A DNA stretch of 64,000 nucleotides from assembly GCF_000299335.2 (NCBI RefSeq), contig NZ_CP004387.1, positions 1,550,001-1,614,000 on the forward strand, written 5' to 3'. The notes beneath the pieces were generated by a model. The model saw nothing but the letters and a program-made list of their open reading frames with translations, made no database searches and was not told the origin of the DNA. The stretch is from Isoalcanivorax pacificus W11-5 (GTDB taxonomy: Bacteria; Pseudomonadota; Gammaproteobacteria; Pseudomonadales; Alcanivoracaceae). Each line of letters starts with the position of its first letter. The first letter of the stretch is position 1. The position numbers and the translations under genes are program-made. Of this stretch, positions 34,966-43,027 are shown piece by piece.

Positions 34966-36510
34966 CTAGATAATGCGCTGTTTCTGGATGCGCTGCGCGG
35001 CTTTGCCCATCACTTCGATGACTTTACTGCAATCGCGCTCGCGCAGGCGGCTGCTGTCCACATGCAGTGAAAAGCCCTCTGCTTCGAAGCTGGTGCTGAC
35101 GGAACTCTTGCGTTGCAGATCACGTGCCGATTTGGCCAGCGCATGGAGAATGCGGTCACGGTCGAAATTGCGGATGCGCTTCACATCCAGGTGCAGGCTG
35201 AAACCTTCCGTCTGCACCGACACAAAACCACCGCCACCGGCGGCGTTTTCCTTCAGGTCCTGCACTTCATAGACCGCGATCGGGCGATTGAAGCCTTTTA
35301 CCTCGATCTCGCCCATGTTGCGGCACATCACCCGGTCGCGAATCAGCTCATGGGTGGCCTGCGAGATCATGATACGACCGGGCCGGGCAGAGGATTCCAG
35401 CCGGCTGGCCAGGTTCACATCCGTGCCGAGGATGGTGTAGTCCATACGGGATTCGGCGCCGAAATTGCCCACCGTCACATAGCCACTGTTGATACCGATG
35501 CGGATTTCCAGCTTCTGGTGGATACCTTCGCGCTGCCAGCGCTGGCGCAGCAGTTTCATCTGCCGTTGCATTTCCAGGGCCATGGCGACGCAGTTGAAGG
35601 CGTCTTCCTTCGAGCCCTTGCTGACCGGGTCACCGAAAAACACCATGACCGCATCGCCGATGAACTTGTCGATGGTGCCGCCGTAGCGCAGCGCGATGCG
35701 CGTCATCTCGCTGAGATAGGTGTTGAGCATGCGCGTCAGGGTATCCAGCGGCAGCTCCTCGGAGATATTGCTGAAGCCCTTGATGTCGGAGAAGAACACC
35801 GTCAGCTTGCGGCGGCGCGTTTCCAGCTTGGCGTCACGCTTGCCGGAGAACAACTGGCCCCAGATCTGCGGCGGCAGGTACTTCGCCAGCTTGCGCGACA
35901 GCTCCATGGCCTGCTTCTGCTGGCGGGCCAGATGCGCCTGCGCCATACGCACATGGCGGGCCTGGTTCAGCGCGTACAGCGAAGACGCCCCGACATAAAT
36001 GCCCAGGCCGAGCAGCGACAGCAGCGTCATCAGCAGCGGCGTCTGCTCGACCGGCAATACGCTGGTGCCGAACACCAGCATGCCCAGCCCGCAACCGGTG
36101 GCGGTGAGCAGCACATTCAGCAACCAGGGGCGCACACCACCGGTGGTCACCGCATTGGCGTGCACCATGATCAGCAGTGCGATGGACGGGATCAGTGCGA
36201 AATGCAGCGAAGCGATGGTCAGGCCGATCAGCACCGCATCAAGCTGCACCAGCACGCGGCTGGCCTCCTGCTGGCGGTGGCCCTTCTTTTCCAGCCGGAA
36301 AGCCAGCGCCTGCGCAGCCAGCGGATAGCCCAGCAGCACCGCCACCATCAGCAGGCGCAGCTCCGGATACAGATGCAGTTGCACCCCGGCGGTCAGCACG
36401 ATGGCAGCGACGACGAATTCCAGCAGCCGGATATAATTGGCCTGGCGTCGCACCACGGCGCGGGTGTCCCCCTGGCGACGCTTGTTATGGTTGTGCTGGG
36501 CGGATTTCAT
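34966..36510 (-). CDS. Membrane class III adenylate/guanylate cyclase with C-terminal repeat extension
   Basis: 514 aa. A MASE2-like membrane domain (about residues 25-195, six hydrophobic segments) is followed by a coiled linker and a class III cyclase domain (about 230-425) with TVFFSDIKGFSNIS (first metal Asp), GDAVMVFFGDP (second Asp), INSGYVTVGNFG and DVNLASRLE. This is the layout of Pseudomonas CyaB. After the domain come two similar ~35-residue units, each starting EGFSLHxD and ending in K(S/A)A-x-x-(L/I)Q. It makes cAMP, or less likely cGMP, at the inner membrane. Confidence 0.88.
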   Translation of the reverse strand: MKSAQHNHNKRRQGDTRAVVRRQANYIRLLEFVVAAIVLTAGVQLHLYPELRLLMVAVLLGYPLAAQALAFRLEKKGHRQQEASRVLVQLDAVLIGLTIASLHFALIPSIALLIMVHANAVTTGGVRPWLLNVLLTATGCGLGMLVFGTSVLPVEQTPLLMTLLSLLGLGIYVGASSLYALNQARHVRMAQAHLARQQKQAMELSRKLAKYLPPQIWGQLFSGKRDAKLETRRRKLTVFFSDIKGFSNISEELPLDTLTRMLNTYLSEMTRIALRYGGTIDKFIGDAVMVFFGDPVSKGSKEDAFNCVAMALEMQRQMKLLRQRWQREGIHQKLEIRIGINSGYVTVGNFGAESRMDYTILGTDVNLASRLESSARPGRIMISQATHELIRDRVMCRNMGEIEVKGFNRPIAVYEVQDLKENAAGGGGFVSVQTEGFSLHLDVKRIRNFDRDRILHALAKSARDLQRKSSVSTSFEAEGFSLHVDSSRLRERDCSKVIEVMGKAAQRIQKQRII

Positions 36511-36692
36511 GGCAGCCTGTTGCGGATGAATCGGGCAAGCTTAAACCACTTGAGTGGTAAGGAAAAAGGGCGGGCTTCCCGCCGGAAGGACCGTCTGTCT
36601 GCAGCGGCGTGCGGTGGCTGATGTACAATGCCCCGGTTTGCCGTGGCCATCGTCGTGATGACGGCCGTATCGAAGTACGAGGGAAAGAACAG

Positions 36693-37253
36693 ATGGATGC
36701 AATCAGCGCGCTGCATAACCGGGTGTCCGTCGCCAAGCTCGGCGAACCCGGCCCCAACGGCACGCAACTGGACATCATGCTGCGTGCCGCCATGCGCGCA
36801 CCCGATCACGGCGTGCTCCGGCCCTGGCGGTTCATGGTGATTGAAGGCGCCCAGCGCGAACGGCTTGGTGATATCTTCGTCGAGGCGAGACTGCAATCCG
36901 AACCCGATTGCGATCCGGCGGCACTGGACAAGCTGCGCGGCAAGCCCCTGCGTGCGCCGATGATCCTGGTGGTGGTGGCGGAAACCGACCCGGACAACCG
37001 CGTGCCGGTGGTCGAACAGATTGTCGCCACCGGCGCGGCTATCCAGAACATCATGGTCGCGGCGCATGCACTGGGCATCGGCGCCATGTGGCGTACCGGG
37101 GGCATGGCCAGCCATCCACTGGTGAAGAGACGGCTGGGCTTTGCCGACAAGGATGAAATCGTCGGCTACATCTATCTGGGCACCCCGACCGGCTCCGTCA
37201 AGCGCGTGCCCGAAGAGGCCCACGTGCCTTACCTGCGGGACATGCCACAGTGA
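36693..37253 (+). CDS. YdjA-like nitroreductase
   Basis: A 186-aa FMN-dependent nitroreductase of the small YdjA branch: MRAAMRAPDHGVLRPWRFMVIEG, AAIQNIMVAAHALGIGAMWRTG, IVGYIYLGTPTG. ATG 36693 has GAGGG about 10 bases upstream and gives the YdjA length; the frame extends further upstream without family similarity. It overlaps the next gene by 4 bp. The natural substrate is unknown. Confidence 0.88.
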   Translation: MDAISALHNRVSVAKLGEPGPNGTQLDIMLRAAMRAPDHGVLRPWRFMVIEGAQRERLGDIFVEARLQSEPDCDPAALDKLRGKPLRAPMILVVVAETDPDNRVPVVEQIVATGAAIQNIMVAAHALGIGAMWRTGGMASHPLVKRRLGFADKDEIVGYIYLGTPTGSVKRVPEEAHVPYLRDMPQ

Positions 37254-37720
37254 CCGCACTGGACGCACTGGGCGCCCGCATTCTGGAGGCCATTCCATTG
37301 GCCCGGCATCTGCAATTTTCCCTGCTGGACTACCAGCCTGGTGCGTTGTTGCTGGGCGCACCACTGGCGCCGAACATCAATGACAAGGGCACCTTCTTTG
37401 CCGGTAGCCAGGCCGCGCTGCTGACCCTGGGCGGCTGGGCGCTGACCACCCTGGAAGGAGAGGCCTGCGTGGAACGGGTGGATGTGGTCGCGGCCGAATC
37501 CAGCCTGCTTTACGTCGCGCCGCTGGAGGCTGATGCGCACATACGGGTCCATGCCGTGCCCGATGACCTGGCCGTGTTTGCGCGCCGCCTGCAGCGCCGT
37601 GGCCGTGCCCGGCTGGCGATCGCTGCGGAGCTGATGGCCCCCGGAAAAGAAGTGGCCGCGCGCTTCACTGCCTACTACCTGGCCCGGGATTTGTCGGCCT
37701 CGCATGAGAGCGTGGATTGA
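37250..37720 (+). CDS. YiiD C-terminal-type thioesterase-like protein
   Basis: A 156-aa hotdog-fold protein of the YiiD_C family: ARHLQFSLLDYQPGALLLGAPLAPNINDKGTFFAGS carries the N-D-K-G-T-x-F-A-G-S signature. GTG start in a 4-bp overlap (GTGA) with the nitroreductase stop, so the two are co-translated. Probable acyl-thioester hydrolase or binding protein. Confidence 0.8.
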   Translation: MTALDALGARILEAIPLARHLQFSLLDYQPGALLLGAPLAPNINDKGTFFAGSQAALLTLGGWALTTLEGEACVERVDVVAAESSLLYVAPLEADAHIRVHAVPDDLAVFARRLQRRGRARLAIAAELMAPGKEVAARFTAYYLARDLSASHESVD

Positions 37721-37811
37721 GCACGCATGCGCGTTGCGATCAGTGGGCGACTCGGGTAATCTACGCGCCCTCTGCCGCCGGGGTTTCCCTGGGCGGGCAG
37801 ATTGAATATCC

Positions 37812-37833
37812 GGTGAGGTGTCCGAGTGGCTGA
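37812..37833 (+). repeat. Partial copy of the tRNA-Ser 5' end
   Basis: 22 bases identical to the first 22 of the tRNA-Ser gene 161 bp downstream (acceptor strand and start of D arm). After this the sequence diverges, so no tRNA can fold. It is probably left by recombination or insertion into the tRNA gene. Confidence 0.8.
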
Positions 37834-37972
37834 CGCCTTGCCGAAGGCAAGCGAACGTCGCGTTTTGTAGCGACGGCCCCGAAGGGGCGAGGGCCACAGG
37901 CCCGAGTAGCAGAGCACGCTGGCGTGCGACCTGCCCAACAGCGGGAAGCAGCGAAGTTGTTCAGGATTTATA

Positions 37973-38063
37973 GGTGAGGTGTCCGAGTGGCTGAAGGAGC
38001 ACGCCTGGAAAGTGTGTATACGTTAATAGCGTATCGAGGGTTCGAATCCCTCCCTCACCGCCA
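37973..38063 (+). tRNA. tRNA-Ser (anticodon GGA)
   Basis: A 91-nt class II tRNA with CCA encoded at 38061-38063. The acceptor GGTGAGG pairs with CCTCACC; the anticodon stem-loop contains CCTGGAAAG (GGA); a long variable arm GTATACGTTAATAGCGTATC precedes the T arm GAGGGTTCGAATCCCTC. It reads UCC/UCU codons. Confidence 0.96.
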
Positions 38064-38073
38064 GCCATAAAAG

Positions 38074-38099
38074 AACCCGCGCAGTGCGCGGGTTTTTTT
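38074..38099 (+). terminator. Terminator of tRNA-Ser
   Basis: AACCCGCGC/GCGCGGGTT stem (38074-38082 and 38086-38094) with a 3-base loop, the T run continuing to 38099. It lies 10 bp past the CCA end. Confidence 0.85.
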
Positions 38100-38359
38100 A
38101 TGGCTGGCGGTGAGGGCTGGCATGGTGAGAACCCCCGTTCGACCAGCCGCCGAAGGCGGCGCAGGACGTCATCGCAGATGACGGGGCGCAGCCCCGAGCG
38201 CGTAGCGCGAGTCAATCCCGACCGACGCCGCAGCACCCAGCCCGCCTGAGGCAGTGCGCGGGTTTTTTATGGCTGGCGGTGAGGGCTGGCATGATGAGAA
38301 CCCCCGTTCGACCAGCCGCCGAAGGCGGCGCAGGACGTCATCGCAGATGACGGGGCGCA
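38082..38359. repeat. Direct repeat of ~108 bp downstream of tRNA-Ser
   Basis: Copy 1 (38082-38190) and copy 2 (38252-38359) are almost identical; I see one T-run length change and one base change. Each contains half of the terminator stem, GGCTGGCGGTGAGGG, the palindromic GCCGCCGAAGGCGGC and GTCATC/GATGAC. A short TCAATCCCGACCG also recurs after each. There is no ORF. The array seems to have grown by duplication from the tRNA terminator outward. 38360-38615 holds only a possible promoter for the next gene. Confidence 0.85.
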
Positions 38360-38615
38360 ACGTGATTCAATCCCGACCGGTGCTATGGCGCCGGACTTCC
38401 ATGACGCCCTACGCGGTTTTTTTAATGATCTGCTGGTTTCTCATCCGCCCGGCTTCGGTGACATTCCTGATGATGGCCGATCATGCCGTAACCCGGAAGT
38501 TGCCAGGCGCTTCTGAAGGTGATCGCCTGCCACGATTATTACTCTTAATGTCTGTCATGGTATGTTCTTGTAATATTTTTCGGGCGAGTATAAATTGACC
38601 GCATCGTAATAGCTG

Positions 38616-39446
38616 ATGCCGCCCATGAAACCCACCCCAAAACGCCTGATTCTCAACCTCCTGTCCGCCGCCGCCGGCGAACCTTTGTCTGCGCGCAGTG
38701 CCGTGGAGGCCTGCGCACTGTTTGGCGTCAAGGAAAACAGCGTGCGGGTCACGCTGGCACGGTTGTCGTCAGAAGGGCTGATCGAAGCCAGAGGGCGCGG
38801 CCTGTACGGGCTGACACCGGAGGCCGCCAGCCTGGCGGCTGATATCAATGACTGGCGGCGGGCGGAGCAGCGGCTGTGTGACTGGCAGGGTGGCTGGGTG
38901 GCCGTGTATTGCGGTGCCCTGGGTCGCAGTGATCGGGCTGTGCTGCGGCAGCGTGAGCGTGCCCTGGAAATGAATGGATTTCGCGAACTGGAAAAGGGCA
39001 TCTCCGTGCGGCCGGACAATCTGGCCGGTGGTGTGCCGGCGCTGCGCAAGCGCCTGCATGCCCTGGGGCTGGAGCCGGAAGCGATGGTATGCCGCCTGGA
39101 TGAACTGGATGACAGCCGGGCGCAGCAGGCGCGTCAGTTGTGGCCGGTGGCGCGCCTGGAAAAACAGTACCGCGCCATGACCGAGCGGCTCGAGCAGTGG
39201 CTGGCCCGCAGTGGTGATCTGGAGCCGGAAGTGGCTGCCCGTGAATCCTTCCTGATCGGTGATGCGGCCATTCGCCAGTTGGTGTTCGATCCGCTGTTGC
39301 CGGACGCAATGATTGATCATGCCGCACGGCACGCCTTTATCGAGAGCCTGCTGCGCTTCGATGCAGCCGGCCATCGCATCTGGGCGGCCTTGTATCAGGC
39401 CATGGTGCAGGTACCTGCCGAGGCGGGCAGCACGCTGCGTCACTGA
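38616..39446 (+). CDS. PaaX-family transcriptional regulator
   Basis: 276 aa. The N-terminal wHTH (PKRLILNLLSAAAGEPLSARSAVEACALFGVKENSVRVTLARLSSEGLIEARGRGLYGLT) is the PaaX signature, and the C-terminal PaaX domain follows (ESFLIGDAAIRQLVFDPLLPD). PaaX repressors sense phenylacetyl-CoA, but many relatives sense other acyl-CoAs. No paa gene is nearby. The next gene, 14 bp downstream, is a fatty acid desaturase, so control of lipid desaturation by an acyl-CoA is plausible. Met at 38625 is an alternative start. TTGTAA/TATAAA at about 38566-38592 may be its promoter. Confidence 0.85.
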   Translation: MPPMKPTPKRLILNLLSAAAGEPLSARSAVEACALFGVKENSVRVTLARLSSEGLIEARGRGLYGLTPEAASLAADINDWRRAEQRLCDWQGGWVAVYCGALGRSDRAVLRQRERALEMNGFRELEKGISVRPDNLAGGVPALRKRLHALGLEPEAMVCRLDELDDSRAQQARQLWPVARLEKQYRAMTERLEQWLARSGDLEPEVAARESFLIGDAAIRQLVFDPLLPDAMIDHAARHAFIESLLRFDAAGHRIWAALYQAMVQVPAEAGSTLRH

Positions 39447-39460
39447 CCGGGGAAACCAAT

Positions 39461-40471
39461 ATGAATCAGGACGAGCTATACCGACACAGCCCGGAAACCC
39501 GGCGTCGCATTACCGATATTTTCAGCCGCGAGGAAATGCGCTACCTGACCGCCCGCTCCGATTGGCGCGGTGCCTGGCTGATACTGTCCACCTGGCTGGT
39601 GATTGCGGCGGCGTTTGCATTGATGGCCTGGGCCGTGCAGCAGCCTCTTTGGCTGGCGGTGCCGCTGGTGACCGTGGGTGTGGCGGTGCTCGGTGGCCGG
39701 CAACTGGCACTGGCGATCATTACGCACGAAGCCACGCACCGCACATTGTTCAAGACCCGATGGGCCAACGATGGCCTGACGGACTGGCTGTGTGCCCGGC
39801 CCATCGGGCTGGATCTGGGCAAATACCGCGCGCACCATTTCATTCACCATGCTCGCACCGGTACCGACGAGGACAGCGATATATCGCTGATTCAGGGGCT
39901 GCCCACTACGAGGATGTCACTGGTGCGCAAGTTCGCCCGCGATCTGGCCGGGCTGACTGGCGTGAAATACCTGATCGGCCTGACGCTGATGAATGCCGGG
40001 GTAATTCGCTGGACGGTGGCGTCCGATGTGGAGAGGCTGCCGCGCAATGGCCGGCATGCCGGGCAGTACCTGCTGGCGTTTTTGCGCAACAGCCTGCCGA
40101 CCTTTATCACCAACGGTATCCTGTTCGGAGTGCTCTGGATGCTGGGCATGCCCTGGCTTTACCTGGCCTGGCTTGGCGCCTATCTCAGCCCCTATCCCTT
40201 TTTCCTGCGCGTCCGGGCGCTGGCGGAACATGCGGCGACAGAACGCACCACAGACATGTTCCGCAACACGCGCACCACACGGGCCGGCTGGCTGGCGCGC
40301 AGTTTCGTGGCGCCGTGCCATGTGAATTTTCATATCGAGCATCACGCCATGGCGGCGGTGCCCTGGTTCCGGTTGCCCGAGGCGCATCAGTTGCTGCGAG
40401 CGCGGCAGGTGGTGCCTGAGCCGCCGGGGTATTGGCAGGTGATGCAGCGGGTGTCCTCGCGGCAGCCTTAA
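39461..40471 (+). CDS. Membrane fatty acid desaturase
   Basis: A 336-aa di-iron desaturase with the three histidine boxes HEATH, HHFIHH and HIEHH in correct order, separated by hydrophobic segments that would span the membrane twice each. It would introduce a double bond into a phospholipid acyl chain or a related lipid. It is probably in an operon with the PaaX-like regulator. Its stop codon overlaps the convergent brnA stop by 4 bp. Regiospecificity cannot be read; hydroxylase/ketolase relatives share the boxes. Confidence 0.9.
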   Translation: MNQDELYRHSPETRRRITDIFSREEMRYLTARSDWRGAWLILSTWLVIAAAFALMAWAVQQPLWLAVPLVTVGVAVLGGRQLALAIITHEATHRTLFKTRWANDGLTDWLCARPIGLDLGKYRAHHFIHHARTGTDEDSDISLIQGLPTTRMSLVRKFARDLAGLTGVKYLIGLTLMNAGVIRWTVASDVERLPRNGRHAGQYLLAFLRNSLPTFITNGILFGVLWMLGMPWLYLAWLGAYLSPYPFFLRVRALAEHAATERTTDMFRNTRTTRAGWLARSFVAPCHVNFHIEHHAMAAVPWFRLPEAHQLLRARQVVPEPPGYWQVMQRVSSRQP

Positions 40472-40731
40472 TCGTCGCTGTCGTGAATCATGTAGCGGGC
40501 GGTGCCCTGTGAAGCCTGTTCCAGCCGTTCGGCCAGCCACACCTTGATGATCGATTGCCGGGTGACGCCGAGACGGCTGGCTTCGCGGTCCAGTGCCTCG
40601 ATCATCCACACCGGAAAATCCACATTGACCCGTTTCTGCGCCGTGTTGACGCGGCGTGCCTGACGGAGGTCGAGGTGGGCGCTGACATCCTCGCCGTCGT
40701 CGAAGCGGCGGTCAAAATCCTTCGCTTTCAT
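40468..40731 (-). CDS. brnA: BrnA antitoxin
   Basis: 87 aa. Helical N-terminus and a C-terminal ribbon-helix-helix (RVNVDFPVWMIEALDREASRLGVTRQSIIKVWLAERLE), the BrnA/CopG layout. It is encoded after the toxin, as is typical of brnTA, and overlaps the toxin end by 20 bp. It neutralises BrnT and, with it, represses the operon. Confidence 0.9.
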   Translation of the reverse strand: MKAKDFDRRFDDGEDVSAHLDLRQARRVNTAQKRVNVDFPVWMIEALDREASRLGVTRQSIIKVWLAERLEQASQGTARYMIHDSDD

Positions 40732-40987
40732 ACAGGGCTACCTCCTCGGTGCGTGCGCGGCGGACGGAAATGATGCGGGTGCGATGCTGGCGATAGGTAA
40801 TCACAGCAGACCAGTGTTTCTCCCCGATACGACCGATCACCAGAAAGCGTGGCTCATCCAGGGTCCGGGCCGGTATTTCAAGCAGGTCGGGATCGTCCCA
40901 GAGTTGTCGGGCCTGGGCAAAATCAATGCCGTGCTTGAGCCGGTTGGCGCGGCTCTTGGTGTCGTCGTATTCGAACCGTAACATCAT
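40712..40987 (-). CDS. brnT: BrnT ribonuclease toxin
   Basis: A 91-aa BrnT/RelE-fold toxin: FEYDDTKSRANRLKHGIDFAQARQLWDDPD, RFLVIGRIGEKHWSAVITYR and the catalytic-type IISVRRARTEEVALYE end. The ATG at 40987 (a second at 40984) has no ribosome site and lies only a few bases after the predicted transcription start. Confidence 0.92.
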   Translation of the reverse strand: MMLRFEYDDTKSRANRLKHGIDFAQARQLWDDPDLLEIPARTLDEPRFLVIGRIGEKHWSAVITYRQHRTRIISVRRARTEEVALYESEGF

Positions 40988-41010
40988 AATGGTATGGAAA
41001 ATATACCATT
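40988..41010 (-). promoter_or_regulatory. brnTA operator/promoter
   Basis: Perfect inverted repeat AATGGTAT-N7-ATACCATT (40988-40995 and 41003-41010) directly against the toxin start codon. Read on the minus strand it contains TATATTTT as a -10, with TTGCTG about 17 bp upstream. The dyad overlaps the -10 and is the natural site for BrnA autorepression. Confidence 0.65.
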
Positions 41011-41019
41011 AAGAGTCGG

Positions 41020-42224
41020 TCAGCAAGCCCCTAGCCAGTCACTCAGTGCCGTGACCACCGGCTCGGGTGCTTTCAGCCAGCCACTGTGCGGGTTACCGAT
41101 GGCGGGGAGGTGATGCATCGGGACAGGCGGGCCAAGCTGGTCCGCCAGGGCGCGTGTGGACGCGGGCGGGGCGTAGTGGTCGCCCTGGAAACCCAGGTAG
41201 CTGGCACGTGCGCCGGGCACGGATTCGGCCAGGGGCAGCCCGATATGACGGAAGTTGCCGCGCCAGGCCACGCGGCCCCAGTCGCGGATCAGTTGCGGCG
41301 GTTCATGCCCGCCAAAACCGATCCGATGCCCCGGCAGGTAGCCTAGGGAACCTCTGAATAACTCCCCGGTGGTTCTGCGGGTGCTACAGCATGCAGTAGC
41401 AAGGCGCGGCGCGCCGGCAATGGCATCGTCCTTGTCAAGCGACGCAACGCGGCTAATGCGTGCTGCAGCGCCCGCCCTGCGGGGCTTTCCGGGCGGCGCC
41501 TGCTCCGCGTTGCGTCTTCTCGACGTAGCCCGCTATGCCTTCGAAGCCGCGCCTTGATCAGGCACCGCCCGGAAAGCCAGAACCACCGGGGAGTTATTCA
41601 GAGGTTCCCCAGCAGCAGGGCGATCAAGTTGAAGCCCAGGGCGGCCATGGGGGTGAACAGTCGCTGGCGGCCCTGCCAGTGACGGTAGTGGATATTGCCG
41701 CAGGCGATGCCAAACAGGTCTGCCTCCGGCAGTCGTGCCCCGGCGTCCGTGGCGCGGTGTGCCAGATACAGGGTGCCAAGCTGGCCGCCGAGGCTGTGCC
41801 CCACCAGTACGGCTTTGCCGCTGTCGGGAAAGCGGGCGTCGGCCAGGCGTAGCAGGGCAGGGAGATACTCGGTCAGCAGCGCGCGGTAGCCATAGTCGTG
41901 GCGGCGGTCCGGGCGCGGGTGACTGCTGGCCTGGCCGGGCCATTCCGGCACCAGCACATTCAGGCCCTGCTGTTGCAGGCGGGTGGCAAATGTCTGGTAG
42001 TGACGTGCAGCCACGCCCATGGCCGGCAGCACCAGCAGGGTGCGCGCGTCGCCCGGGCCAGGGTAGATCTGCACCGGGCAATGGAAGGTATTGCGAAACG
42101 GGACGGCAAGGGTTTCAACGGCTTGCGACACAACAGGCTCCAGTGACGGGGAGGCCCGACTATCCCGCGCAGGCCGCGTTGCGGCAACGACCCGCGAGGT
42201 CATTGTGCGCGAGCCATCATGCAT
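41020..42224 (-). pseudogene. Alpha/beta hydrolase gene interrupted by a MITE
   Basis: The N-terminal part (42224 down to 41613) has the oxyanion/His region LLVLPAMGVAARHYQTFATRL and the nucleophile elbow VGHSLGGQ. The C-terminal part (41342 down to 41020) begins GYLPGHRIGFGGHEPP and ends with the catalytic His region HLPAIGNPHSGWL. Deleting the 262-bp element plus one 4-bp target copy restores one continuous frame of ~312 residues. The gene is otherwise undamaged, so the insertion is probably recent. As it stands the protein stops at ALLLGNL inside the element. Confidence 0.88.
41347..41608. mobile_element. 262-bp MITE with 31-bp perfect terminal inverted repeats
   Basis: Both ends read GGAACCTCTGAATAACTCC then CCGGTGGTTCTG inward without mismatch over 31 bp. 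The flanks are CTAG (41343-41346) and CCAG (41609-41612), read as a CTRG 4-bp target duplication with one changed base. There is no transposase ORF inside, so it is non-autonomous. Target and end pattern suggest mobilisation by an IS5-like transposase (inference). Confidence 0.88.
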
Positions 42225-42338
42225 GATCCGAATGAAACAGGATACAGAATATCAATTTCATTTATGGTGGAGCATTGTCTAGTCTGTTCCCGGCAGTCAA
42301 CCATCCCGGCGGCCCGGCCGGTAAGGAGCAGCAACGGC

Positions 42339-43016
42339 ATGGCCGAGTTCTATCTGGTCCGTCACGGACAGGCGTCCTTTGGCGCCGCCAACTACGATCA
42401 ACTTTCTGCGCTCGGACACCAGCAGGCCGAATGGCTGGGCGAATACTTCGCTGAGCGTGATATCACCTTCGATACCCTGATGACCGGCGCGCTGGTGCGC
42501 CACCGGGAAACGGCCGAGGGCATCTGCCGGGGCATGGGCGTGAGCCTGGAGGCCGATGTGCAGCCCGGCCTGGATGAATTCGATTTCCACGCTGTCGTGG
42601 GCGCCTGCCTGAGCCAGTTTCCGGACACGCGCCCGATCGAAGGCGCGCCGCGTTCCGCGTTCTACCGGTTGCTGAAGATCGCCATGCGGCACTGGCGGGA
42701 GCAGGCGCTGACCGGTGAACTGCCGGAAACCTGGCAGCAGTTTTCCGACCGGGTGGCGGCCACGTTGCGCTACCTGCAACAACAGTACGCCGACCAGCAG
42801 CGCGTGCTGATCGTGACCTCCGGTGGCGCCATCGCCATGGCCATGAAACACATTCTGGAAACGGCGGATGAGACCGTGGTCGAACTGAACCTGCAAACCC
42901 GCAATGCCGGCGTCACGCAGGGATTTTTCAACCATAAAGTGCTGCGGCTGGCCGCCTTTAACCAGGTGCCCCATTTAGACCGGCCCGACCGGCCCGGCGC
43001 TATCACCTTCAGCTAG
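42339..43016 (+). CDS. Histidine phosphatase (phosphoglycerate mutase-like)
   Basis: A 225-aa branch-1 histidine phosphatase: [12 protein letters not shown] (catalytic RHG), [14 protein letters not shown] (second Arg), GLDEFDFHA (acid), [10 protein letters not shown] (where the usual second His-Gly is Ser-Gly). AAGGAG at 42323 fixes ATG 42339. It heads the co-directional ACAD/kinase/SDR set, 11 bp before the ACAD gene, a frequent neighbour of that set. Substrate unknown. Confidence 0.82.
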   Translation: MAEFYLVRHGQASFGAANYDQLSALGHQQAEWLGEYFAERDITFDTLMTGALVRHRETAEGICRGMGVSLEADVQPGLDEFDFHAVVGACLSQFPDTRPIEGAPRSAFYRLLKIAMRHWREQALTGELPETWQQFSDRVAATLRYLQQQYADQQRVLIVTSGGAIAMAMKHILETADETVVELNLQTRNAGVTQGFFNHKVLRLAAFNQVPHLDRPDRPGAITFS

Positions 43017-43027
43017 AGGGAATGACT

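Noticed and set aside
37984-38236. Minus-strand frame across tRNA-Ser reading GGEGGIRTLDTLLTYTHFPGVLLQPLGHLT
   Set aside because: This is the common translation of antisense tRNA-Ser, not a protein gene.
38082-38359. CRISPR-like array
   Set aside because: Only two long copies (~108 bp) are present, with no short regularly spaced repeats and no cas genes.
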